Assembly: GCA_017399625.1 (NCBI GenBank)
Contig: JAFQBT010000027.1
Span: 1-36,265, forward strand
Direction: 5' to 3'
DNA: 36,265 bases
Source: Oscillospiraceae bacterium
Lineage (GTDB): Bacteria > Bacillota > Clostridia > Oscillospirales > Ruminococcaceae
The first letter of the stretch is position 1, and the number at the start of each line of letters is the position of its first letter. Made by a program: the position numbers and the translations under genes. Positions 23,434-30,158 of this stretch are shown here, piece by piece. Below the pieces are notes generated by a model. The model was not told the DNA's origin, made no database searches, and was given only the letters and a program-made list of their open reading frames with translations.

Positions 23434-23476
23434 TCAAAAAATTTTCAATTTGGAATAAATTTTCCGAAAAAAATTG

Positions 23477-23505
23477 TTGCATTCCGTCCCGGAATGTGAT
23501 ATGAT
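23477..23505 (+). promoter_or_regulatory. rpmE promoter with inverted repeat in the spacer
   Basis: -35 TTGCAT (23477-23482), 17 bases, extended -10 TGA-TATGAT (23500-23505). The inverted repeat CATTCC-GTCCC-GGAATG (23480-23496) lies between the two boxes and could be an operator. Confidence 0.72.
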
Positions 23506-23567
23506 ATCAATACTGATGTAAAAAAAGGACTTGTAATATAAGCTCTGTAGAGAAAGAGGTGACATAG

Positions 23568-23768
23568 ATGAAAGAAGGTCTTCATCCTAATTACAAACCC
23601 ACCACCATTACCTGCGCTTGCGGCGCAACTTGGGAAACCGGTTCCACCAAAGAAGACATCCACGTAGAGGTTTGCTCCAAATGCCATCCTTTCTACACTG
23701 GTCGTCAGAAACTCGTTGATACCGGCGGTCGTGTTGACAGATTCAAAAAACGTTTCGGTATGGAATAA
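23568..23768 (+). CDS. rpmE: 50S ribosomal protein L31
   Basis: The 66-residue zinc-binding (type A) L31: [20 protein letters not shown] at the start, then [20 protein letters not shown] and [13 protein letters not shown] at the end. Cysteines are C16 and C18 with C36 and C39 (CxC...CxxC), so it is the zinc form, not the Cys-free paralogue induced under zinc limitation. GAGGTG precedes the ATG. It has its own promoter and terminator. Confidence 0.97.
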   Translation: MKEGLHPNYKPTTITCACGATWETGSTKEDIHVEVCSKCHPFYTGRQKLVDTGGRVDRFKKRFGME

Positions 23769-23777
23769 TTCCAAAAC

Positions 23778-23813
23778 CACAAAGCCCGGATTATTTCGGG
23801 CTTTTTTTCTATC
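23778..23813 (+). terminator. rpmE terminator
   Basis: Stem AAAGCCCG / CGGGCTTT (23781-23788, 23797-23804) followed by a T run. Confidence 0.92.
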
Positions 23814-23840
23814 CGTTTTTAAAGAAAGGAGCGGGAGATT

Positions 23841-24461
23841 TTGGCCGAATATAAAACCATCAAAAACCGGGCAAGCGACGAATTTGTTGAAAAAAAATCC
23901 CGCTTCATCGGATACATCGCTCCGGTCGAAACCGAGGACGAAGCCATCGCTTTTATAAACGAAATCCGCACGAAGCACCGGGACGCAACCCATAACGTCT
24001 ATGCCTATTCCCTTCGGGCAGGTCAGATAAAACGTGCCTCCGATGACGGTGAACCCCAGGGCACCGGAGGCGTTCCCATGCTCAATGTCCTGAACGGAAA
24101 CGAACTTGTTGACGTCTGCTGCGTTGTGACCCGCTATTTCGGAGGAACTTTGCTCGGTGTCGGAGGACTTGTCCGTGCCTATACCGAAGGTGCAAAAATC
24201 GCAGTTGCCGCCGGCGGAATCAAAACCGTTGCGGAAAGCGCGGATATAATGGTCACCTGTGACTATAACCTTTACGGAAAAATCGAACATTTCATCAATG
24301 AGCACCGCATTTTTGTGGTGGAAAGTGATTTCGGCGCAGACGTGAGCATCGTGGTCCGCCTTCGCACCGAAGACGTTTCCGCGTTTGAGCACGATATCAC
24401 CGAACTCACCTCCGCAAAGGCAAAAACAGAGATAATCGACCGCGGCTGGAACGAAATGTAG
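23841..24461 (+). CDS. YigZ/IMPACT family protein
   Basis: A 206-residue member of the YigZ (UPF0029, IMPACT) family. The conserved core is visible: KKSRFIGYIAPVETEDEA, HRDATHNVYAYSL, the SDDGEPQGTGGVPML box and VTRYFGGTLLGVGGLVRAY; the C-terminal DUF1949 domain follows. IMPACT relatives in eukaryotes bind the translation-control protein GCN1; the bacterial role is unknown. The start is TTG at 23841, preceded by AGGAGCGGGAG. The phosphodiesterase gene follows by 17 bases. Confidence 0.92.
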   Translation: MAEYKTIKNRASDEFVEKKSRFIGYIAPVETEDEAIAFINEIRTKHRDATHNVYAYSLRAGQIKRASDDGEPQGTGGVPMLNVLNGNELVDVCCVVTRYFGGTLLGVGGLVRAYTEGAKIAVAAGGIKTVAESADIMVTCDYNLYGKIEHFINEHRIFVVESDFGADVSIVVRLRTEDVSAFEHDITELTSAKAKTEIIDRGWNEM

Positions 24462-24478
24462 AAAAAAGGGGCGTTTTT

Positions 24479-25012
24479 ATGAAACTTATGATTGCATCCG
24501 ACATCCACGGAAGCGCTTTTTACTGCAAAGAGATGCTCAAAGCCTTTGAAAATGAGCACGCGGATAAAATTCTGCTGCTCGGGGATATCCTTTACCATGG
24601 TCCCCGGAACGATCTTCCGAAGGATTATGCCCCGAAGGAGGTCATCTCCATGCTCAACGGCATAAAGGAACACATCCTCTGCGTCCGGGGAAACTGCGAT
24701 ACCGAGGTCGATCAGATGGTTCTTGAATTTCCGGTGCTCAGCGAACAGGTTTTCCTGAGCATCGACGGAATCGAGATGCTCGCCGTTCACGGCCACAAGC
24801 CCTTTCCCCCGCTTAAAAGCGGAACTTTCGTCCTTTCGGGGCATACCCATATCCCGAAACTCGAGGAAAAAGACGGCATAATCTTTATGAACCCCGGTTC
24901 CGTTTCCATTCCGAAGGAGAACAGCCACCACGGCTATATGATTTTTGAGCACGGTGAATTTCTCTGGAAGGATTTTGAGGGCAGCATAATCAACAGATTT
25001 TCTGTAAAATAA
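24479..25012 (+). CDS. yfcE: YfcE-family metallophosphodiesterase
   Basis: A calcineurin-like phosphoesterase of 177 residues. All metal boxes are seen: SDIHGS (8-13), GDILYHGPRN, GNCD, the VHGHK histidines and SGHTH. The GDxLYHGPRN form is specific to YfcE/MJ0936-type phosphodiesterases, which cleave small artificial phosphodiesters with manganese; the natural substrate is unknown. AAAAAGGGG precedes the ATG. A terminator follows at once. Several TGAGCAC words lie in this gene and its upstream partner. Confidence 0.93.
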   Translation: MKLMIASDIHGSAFYCKEMLKAFENEHADKILLLGDILYHGPRNDLPKDYAPKEVISMLNGIKEHILCVRGNCDTEVDQMVLEFPVLSEQVFLSIDGIEMLAVHGHKPFPPLKSGTFVLSGHTHIPKLEEKDGIIFMNPGSVSIPKENSHHGYMIFEHGEFLWKDFEGSIINRFSVK

Positions 25013-25046
25013 AAAAAGCTCCGGCAATGCCGGAGCTTTTTTTATT
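25013..25046. terminator. Bidirectional terminator
   Basis: Stem GCTCCGGC-AAT-GCCGGAGC flanked by A and T runs, between the convergent yfcE and nucleotidyltransferase genes. Confidence 0.93.
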
Positions 25047-25940
25047 TTATCCCCAGATCGGGGAGGGATATTTTCCTTCGTCGGTAAGTTTTTTAAGCGC
25101 TTCAACAAGCGCGGGAGTATCTTCCTTATAGGTAACACCGTACCATTTGTCGCAGCATTCCTGAACTTTTACCGTAACTTCTCCTTTGCAAAGGGCTTCG
25201 CCCACAACGCTTGGAAGATAGCATTCCGCCTTAAGCGGGTTTTCCGGAAGTTCTTTCGCCCTGAATTCCTCAAGCGCTCTGTCCAGATAATCGAAAATAT
25301 CCGGAGTGAAACCCCAGAAGTTCATGGAAACGGGAGTTCCCGCCGGGAGCGGAATCCAGTTTTCGCCGTCTTCGGTATATTCGGCGCATTCGCCGCGTTT
25401 TTCAATATGGGTGCGCTCGTTGATTTCAGCAAGCATTCCGTTTTCGGTTCTGCAGACACCCCTTGCGACGTGGCCTTTATCGGTGATGGTGTTTTCTATT
25501 CTGTAACCGATCATCACGTATTCGCCTTCGCCCTCCATTTTATCAAGAAGGCTTCCGATAAGACCGAAGCAGCTCTGTCCGTAATAATCGTCCGCGTTGA
25601 TCACCGCAAAAGGTCCCTCAACATGACCGCGGCAAAGGGCAATTGCTTCGGCGGTGCCGAAGGGTTTGTTTCTGCCTTTTTCCGCAAATTCCGGATCGAT
25701 CTCCTGAAAAACATAGTCAACTTCCATGAATTTTGAAACCGGATCACCTATGGCTTCCCGGAAATCCGCCTCGAAGCTTTTGCGGATTATGAAAACGATT
25801 TTTTCAAAACCGGCTTTATAGGCATCGAACATGGAAAAATCGATTATTCTTTCTCCGCAGGGACCCACCGGGGTGATCTGTTTTGCTCCGCCGTATCTGT
25901 TTCCGATTCCGGCGGCAAGAATTACAAGAGTTTTTTTCAT
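25047..25940 (-). CDS. Sugar-phosphate nucleotidyltransferase family protein
   Basis: A 297-residue NTP-transferase. The signature LAAGIGNRYGGAKQ at the N-terminus binds the nucleotide, GTAEAIALC and FAVINADDYYG hold the substrate and metal sites, and VSMNFWGFTPDIFDYL is typical of a family annotated only as nucleotidyltransferase, distinct from GalU or GlmU. Product sugar nucleotide unknown. It follows the YgeW-like gene by 53 bases with no terminator between them, so co-transcription is likely. Its ribosome site is weak (CCTTTTAGAAA). Confidence 0.87.
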   Translation of the reverse strand: MKKTLVILAAGIGNRYGGAKQITPVGPCGERIIDFSMFDAYKAGFEKIVFIIRKSFEADFREAIGDPVSKFMEVDYVFQEIDPEFAEKGRNKPFGTAEAIALCRGHVEGPFAVINADDYYGQSCFGLIGSLLDKMEGEGEYVMIGYRIENTITDKGHVARGVCRTENGMLAEINERTHIEKRGECAEYTEDGENWIPLPAGTPVSMNFWGFTPDIFDYLDRALEEFRAKELPENPLKAECYLPSVVGEALCKGEVTVKVQECCDKWYGVTYKEDTPALVEALKKLTDEGKYPSPIWG

Positions 25941-25993
25941 TTTTTCTAAAAGGTCTTCTTTCGTTTTTTTAAAAAATATATATGCGCAATAAA

Positions 25994-27169
25994 TCAGAAA
26001 TATCTTTTTGTCGCTCTTTCCGCAATGGTTCTGAATGCGGCTCTGGGATTTTCGGATTTTGCAAGAATGATCATTGCGGCAATTACATAGGGACGCATTC
26101 CCGCTTCCGCAAGAAGGCTGGAAAGGTTTGCGCCGTAAACCTGTGCGGTCATTTCGCCGCGGATGCAGGTGATATCGGTTACGTCTGCCGGAAGGTCATG
26201 GAGAAGAAGGGCTTTTCCGTCCTTTGTTTTCTCCATCATTTCCTCGGTTACTTCCCAGTCGATGAAAGCCTTGTTGTTTTCACGGAGCTCGTGCTCAAGA
26301 AGGTCGATATAGGTTCCGAGGTTTGCGGCATGGAGCTCGGTGCGTTTTTCAAGGAAGCTGAAAGGTGCCCAGTTGATGGGAACGATGATTTCGGCATCGG
26401 TCACCGCTTCCTCCATGGAGGAAACCTTTGCAAAGGTTCCGCCGGAAGCTTCGGCGTTCTTTTCCGCTCTTTCAATGGTGCCGGGCATGAGATCCATGCC
26501 TTCCGGTGCGGCAAGAACAACGTTCATTCCAAAACGGGTAACAAGAGAAACAAGTCCCTGGGGAACAGCAAGGGAACGGGTTCCGTTGGGGGAATATGCC
26601 CAGGTGACGGCGATTTTTTTGCCTTTGAGGTTTTCGATTCCGCCGAATTTTGCAGCCATATACTGAAGGTCCGCAATGGTCTGGACGGGGCTGTCCTCAT
26701 CGCTTCCGAGGTTAAGAACACAGGGTTTATCGGTGATGACTCCGTTGTTCTTGCTTTCCTCAACGGTATCGGCAACTCTTTTGATGTATCTGGAGCTTTT
26801 TTCGATAAAATCGCTTTCGCAGACGCCGAGGGTATCTGCCATATAGGAAGCCATTGCGGCGTTTTCGTTGATATTGCTGTTGCTGAGCTTTTTATCCATA
26901 TCGATGATGGTAAGACCAAGAAGGTCGCATCCGGCAGCATAGGCAAGCTTCATTCCGCTGTCCTCTTTGCTGAACATGGAAACAGCAACGCCGGAATCAA
27001 AAATTTTCGGGGAAACGTTGCTTTCGCGCATTGCTTTAAGAGCGCAGGCTCCTCTTGCAACGGAAATGATTTCTTCGTTGCTCATATCCCAGGTGCGGAG
27101 ATAATTTTTCCCGTAAAGGCTGTTTCCGGAATTTTCGGGAAGTTTGTTGATTGCGTCGCAATAATCCAT
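25994..27169 (-). CDS. YgeW-type carbamoyltransferase homologue lacking carbamoyl-phosphate motifs
   Basis: Length (391) and much of the sequence match the knotted carbamoyltransferase YgeW family: ENSGNSLYGKNYLRTWD, IFDSGVAVSMF, FGGIENLKGKKIAVTWAYSP, FGMNVVLAAPEGMDLMP and WEVTEEMMEKTKDGKAL. Yet where carbamoyltransferases have the carbamoyl-phosphate loop S-T-R-T-R, this protein reads D-S-G-M-K (residues 70-74), and the H-C-L-P motif is H-D-L-P (314-317). The histidine/glutamate box after DMDKK is also changed (SNSNINENAAMASYM). It may therefore be a pseudo-enzyme or act on another substrate. GGAGG precedes the ATG, and it has a good promoter divergent from the DUF1538-PII operon. Confidence 0.82.
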   Translation of the reverse strand: MDYCDAINKLPENSGNSLYGKNYLRTWDMSNEEIISVARGACALKAMRESNVSPKIFDSGVAVSMFSKEDSGMKLAYAAGCDLLGLTIIDMDKKLSNSNINENAAMASYMADTLGVCESDFIEKSSRYIKRVADTVEESKNNGVITDKPCVLNLGSDEDSPVQTIADLQYMAAKFGGIENLKGKKIAVTWAYSPNGTRSLAVPQGLVSLVTRFGMNVVLAAPEGMDLMPGTIERAEKNAEASGGTFAKVSSMEEAVTDAEIIVPINWAPFSFLEKRTELHAANLGTYIDLLEHELRENNKAFIDWEVTEEMMEKTKDGKALLLHDLPADVTDITCIRGEMTAQVYGANLSSLLAEAGMRPYVIAAMIILAKSENPRAAFRTIAERATKRYF

Positions 27170-27210
27170 TTATATATTCCTCCGTTTTGGTAAGATTCGG
27201 TTTTTTATTA

Positions 27211-27239
27211 AGAATAACAATTATTTTTCTTTAAGTCAA
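27211..27239 (-). promoter_or_regulatory. Promoter of the YgeW-like gene
   Basis: Minus strand -35 TTGACT (27234-27239), 17 bases, -10 TATTCT (27211-27216), 42 bases before the ATG at 27169. Confidence 0.72.
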
Positions 27240-27319
27240 CACAAATATTGTTAATAAATGAATCATGTTTTGTGAATAATAACCTTTTTTGTGTAAAAAA
27301 TTTCATACAATATCCCGAA

Positions 27320-27349
27320 TTGACACAAAACCATCACATAAGTTACAAT
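27320..27349 (+). promoter_or_regulatory. Promoter of the DUF1538-PII operon
   Basis: -35 TTGACA (27320-27325), 18 bases, -10 TACAAT (27344-27349). Upstream, at 27268-27295, two near-direct copies of TTTTGTG occur (TTTTGTGAATA, TTTTGTGTAAA), and the reverse form GACACAAAA overlaps the -35, a possible regulator array. Confidence 0.72.
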
Positions 27350-27389
27350 TATGTTATACAATTCTAATACAGAAGGGCGGTAACCCTCC

Positions 27390-28985
27390 TTGATCCGTGA
27401 ACTCTTATCGAAATTCAAAGAAACGTCTGTGGCGGTTCTTCCCGTTGCGGGAATTGTTCTGCTGCTCCATTTCACAATTGCACCGATGCCCTCCGGCGTC
27501 CTGGCGCTTTTTTTATCCGGAACCTTTTTGCTGATAGTCGGCATGACCCTTTTCCAGCTTGGTTCGGAAGTGGGCATGACCCCTATCGGAAACCAGATTG
27601 GCGGAAAGCTTGTTGAGCTCAAAAATCTCAGGATTTTTCTCATCACCGCTTTTATCCTCGGCTTCCTCGTAACCATTGCGGAACCGGACCTTCAGGTTCT
27701 CGGAAAACAGATGCCGGACCAGACGATGTTCAGCCTTCTTGGTCTGGATGTTTCCGTCGGCCAGACCCTTATTTACATGGTCGCCATCGGCGTTGCGATT
27801 TTCCTCACCATTGCAGTAATCCGCGTTGTTTTCGGCTTTGATCTTTCAAAGCTGTTCTTTGTGCTGTATCTTATTGTTTTTGCTCTTGCATACTTTACAA
27901 AACCGGAATATCTTGCGGTTTCCTTCGATTCCGGCGGCGTTACAACCGGACCCATCACCGTTCCGTTCATTCTCGCTCTCGGCGTCGGCATTGCTTCCGT
28001 TAAAAATGGCAAGGATTCCGAAACCGACAGCTTCGGCTTCGTAGGTCTTTGTTCCGTAGGTCCCATCATTGCTGTTGCAATTATGGGCATGCTCGCAAAG
28101 GGCAGCGCTTCCTATGAATCCACCCCCATTCCGGAAATTGAAAATTTCGGCGACGCAATAATGGTCTATCTCCGGGCATTCCCCACCTTCTTCGAGGAAG
28201 TTGCCCTTGCTCTTTCGCCGATTATCGCCGTTTATCTTTTCTTCCAGGTTGTTTATCTCAAACTCCCGAAAATCTCCGTTGCAAAAACCCTTGTGGGCGT
28301 TCTCTATACATACATCGGTCTTGTAATCTTCCTCACCGCGGCAAATGTCGGTTTTATGCCTGCGGGAAGTTTTATGGGCGGTGCTCTTGCAACCCTTCCC
28401 TATAATTGGATAATAATCCCCATCGGCATGCTGGTCGGATTCTTCATTCTTCTTGCGGAACCCGCGGTTTATGTTCTCACCGTTCAGGTTGAGGAAGTCA
28501 CCGGCGGTTCCATAACAAGAAAAATGATGATGATTGCCCTTATGATCGGCATGAGTATTTCCGTCGGTATGGCAATGACCCGCGTCATCACCGGACTTTC
28601 CATCTGGTATCTTCTCATTCCGGGCTATGCAATCGCCCTCGGTCTTCTGTTCTTTGTTCCGGATGTATTCACCGCCATTGCATTTGACTCCGGCGGCGTT
28701 GCTTCCGGTCCCATGACCGCAACCTTCCTTCTCCCCTTTGCAATCGGTGCCTGCAGCGCGGTCGGCGGAAACGTTCTTATGGACGGGTTCGGCGTTGTTG
28801 CAATGGTCGCAATGACTCCCCTTGTTGCAATCCAGATTCTCGGTGCAATCTATGCAATCAAATCCAGAAAAGCAAAGGCCGAAGAATCCGAAGAACTTGC
28901 CGAAATCTATGAGGAGATCGAAGAGGAAATCGAAGAATATCAGCTCGACCTTACATGCGCAATCATCGAACTTGATTATGATTAA
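27390..28985 (+). CDS. DUF1538 two-fold membrane transporter-like protein
   Basis: A 531-residue polytopic membrane protein with an internal duplication. Each half carries the same signature: AVSFDSGGVTTGPITVPFIL in the first and AIAFDSGGVASGPMTATFLL in the second, each followed by GFG/DGFG and a conserved membrane segment. This is the DUF1538 family; substrate unknown. The C-terminus is a very acidic helix (EELAEIYEEIEEEIEEYQLD) that could contact soluble regulators. The start is a TTG at 27390 after AGAAGGG. The two PII-like genes that follow, one 15 bases later, make a transporter gated by PII-like sensors the natural model, by analogy with AmtB-GlnK and SbtA-SbtB. Confidence 0.88.
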   Translation: MIRELLSKFKETSVAVLPVAGIVLLLHFTIAPMPSGVLALFLSGTFLLIVGMTLFQLGSEVGMTPIGNQIGGKLVELKNLRIFLITAFILGFLVTIAEPDLQVLGKQMPDQTMFSLLGLDVSVGQTLIYMVAIGVAIFLTIAVIRVVFGFDLSKLFFVLYLIVFALAYFTKPEYLAVSFDSGGVTTGPITVPFILALGVGIASVKNGKDSETDSFGFVGLCSVGPIIAVAIMGMLAKGSASYESTPIPEIENFGDAIMVYLRAFPTFFEEVALALSPIIAVYLFFQVVYLKLPKISVAKTLVGVLYTYIGLVIFLTAANVGFMPAGSFMGGALATLPYNWIIIPIGMLVGFFILLAEPAVYVLTVQVEEVTGGSITRKMMMIALMIGMSISVGMAMTRVITGLSIWYLLIPGYAIALGLLFFVPDVFTAIAFDSGGVASGPMTATFLLPFAIGACSAVGGNVLMDGFGVVAMVAMTPLVAIQILGAIYAIKSRKAKAEESEELAEIYEEIEEEIEEYQLDLTCAIIELDYD

Positions 28986-29000
28986 AGGAGGTGTTCCGCT

Positions 29001-29375
29001 TTGGCACAGAACGAAAGAATAGATTCCGTATCGAGCAGCAGACGCCTTGATATGGTTATTGCCGTTGTTTCAAGAGGCGAAGGCGAAGAGGTTGTTGAAG
29101 TTCTCCGTGAAAACGGAATTTTCCAGAATCTCATCTGTCAGGGACACGGAACCGCGCCTTCGAGCATTCTTGAAATGCTCGGACTCGGCGCAACCGAAAA
29201 AGACGTTGTCATAAGCTTTTCCGCCCACGAAGACAGCAGAAAAACCCTTGAAATCATTTCCAGAAAAATTGAATTCGAAAAACCCGGCCGTGGAATCGCT
29301 TTTACTGTTCCGCTCGAAAGCATCGGCGGAATCATGGCCTTTAAATTTCTCACCGCTGAATTACCGGAGGATTGA
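29001..29375 (+). CDS. PII-like regulator 1
   Basis: A 124-residue PII-superfamily protein. The core follows the ferredoxin-like plan: LDMVIAVVSRGEGEEVVEVL, CQGHGTAPSSILEMLGLG as loop and helix, TEKDVVISF, then GRGIAFTVPLESIGGIM at the C-terminus. The classical PII T-loop tyrosine (Y51) and its usual context are absent, so uridylylation is not expected. The start is TTG at 29001, seven bases after AAAGGAGGTG. The stop overlaps the ribosome site of PII-like 2. In this family such pairs usually accompany DUF1538 proteins; ligand unknown. Confidence 0.86.
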   Translation: MAQNERIDSVSSSRRLDMVIAVVSRGEGEEVVEVLRENGIFQNLICQGHGTAPSSILEMLGLGATEKDVVISFSAHEDSRKTLEIISRKIEFEKPGRGIAFTVPLESIGGIMAFKFLTAELPED

Positions 29376-29377
29376 TC

Positions 29378-29722
29378 ATGGAAAACAAAAACGAATTTTC
29401 TCTTATAATCAGTATTGTTAACCGCGGCTATTCCGAAGAACTTATGGATGCCGCAAGAGATGCCGGCGCAAAAGGCGGCACAATCATGTATGCCCACGGC
29501 GCAGGACTCCGGGATGCGGAAAAATTCTTCGGAATCTCCATCCATCCCGAAAAGGAACTTGTTCTGATCCTCGCTTCCGAGGAAGCAAGACCCCATATCA
29601 TGCAGGCAATCGTAAAACGCGTCGGAATGGAATCCGAAGGCGCAGGAATCACCTTCTCCCTTCCTGTAACCGACGTTGAGGGCATTGCCCATCTCAACAA
29701 CCCTGCATCGAACGGAGAATAA
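29378..29722 (+). CDS. PII-like regulator 2
   Basis: A 114-residue paralogue of the preceding gene: FSLIISIVNRGYSEELMDAA, GGTIMYAHGAGLRDAEKFFG, HPEKELVLILASEEARPHIM and GAGITFSLPVTDVEGI. The two share the layout R-G...G-H-G...G...EK-(D/E)-V/L but are clearly diverged, suggesting a heteromeric or two-signal sensor. ATG 29378 follows GGAGG by seven bases; an in-frame TTG at 29372 is less likely. A terminator closes the operon at 29729-29766. Confidence 0.86.
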   Translation: MENKNEFSLIISIVNRGYSEELMDAARDAGAKGGTIMYAHGAGLRDAEKFFGISIHPEKELVLILASEEARPHIMQAIVKRVGMESEGAGITFSLPVTDVEGIAHLNNPASNGE

Positions 29723-29728
29723 AAACGA

Positions 29729-29766
29729 ACAAAAAATCCCGCTCCCATGAGCGGGATTTTTTTATA
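29729..29766 (+). terminator. Terminator of the DUF1538-PII operon
   Basis: Perfect ten-base stem AATCCCGCTC / GAGCGGGATT with a four-base loop and T run. Confidence 0.93.
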
Positions 29767-29779
29767 AATTGCCGGCTGA

Positions 29780-30117
29780 ATTGTAATACCCTCTCAGAGG
29801 AGGGATTATCCCTGACCGGTTGCGATGGATTCGTAAAATTAATGTAGGGGCGGATATTATCCGCCCGTTTAAAAAACGGCGATTTGCAAGGGAACACCTC
29901 ATCCGTCAAAACCTTCGGTTTTGCCACCTTCCCCTCAAGGGGAAGGCTGAATGGCTGAATTTAACGGGATGGGATTACAATCCCTCCGTCATTTCTTTCA
30001 GAAATGCCACCTCCCTTTGCACAAGGGAGGCTGTTCGTCCTATTTTAACCGGATGGGATCGGCACCCTTCTGTCCGCGTTGCGGACACCTCTGCGGTTTC
30101 CGGATGAACACCTCATA
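29780..30117. repeat. Tandem hairpin-repeat array, copy 4 (three units)
   Basis: About 340 bases without a gene. Units A (29892-29949), B (29977-30032) and C (30060-30090) each start with a conserved (C/T)CCGTC or CTGTC, followed by stem 1 (A: CAAAACC-TTC-GGTTTTG; B: CATTTCT-TTC-AGAAATG; C: GTCCGC-GTT-GCGGAC). A and B then have CCACCT and stem 2 (A: CTTCCCC-TCAA-GGGGAAG; B: CTCCCTT-TGCAC-AAGGGAG). The GTC landmarks are 83 and 84 bases apart. Linkers share TTTAACGGGATGGGAT / TTTTAACCGGATGGGAT. At 29849-29867 lies the 19-base palindrome also found at 20918. Confidence 0.85.
29849..29867. repeat. GGCGGATATTATCCGCCCG palindromic repeat, copy b
   Basis: Identical over 19 bases to the copy at 20918-20936. 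It lies upstream of the tandem hairpin units and is preceded by TGTAGGG. Confidence 0.75.
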
Positions 30118-30158
30118 TGAAAAAAACGGCAGGAACAAATTCCCGCCGTTCTTTTTTT
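30118..30158 (-). terminator. Exonuclease III terminator
   Basis: Stem AACGGCAGGAA / TTCCCGCCGTT with one mismatch and T runs, right after the exonuclease stop. Confidence 0.88.

Noticed and set aside
23445-24392. A 315-codon minus-strand frame over rpmE and the YigZ gene
   Set aside because: Antisense to two clear genes and spans a terminator.
25982-27193. A 403-codon plus-strand frame opposite the YgeW-like gene
   Set aside because: Glycine, Cys and Phe-rich translation typical of an antisense frame; the minus strand is clearly coding.
29780-30117. A CRISPR array
   Set aside because: The units are hairpins that differ in sequence, only about three in number, with no constant direct repeat, no uniform spacers and no cas genes.
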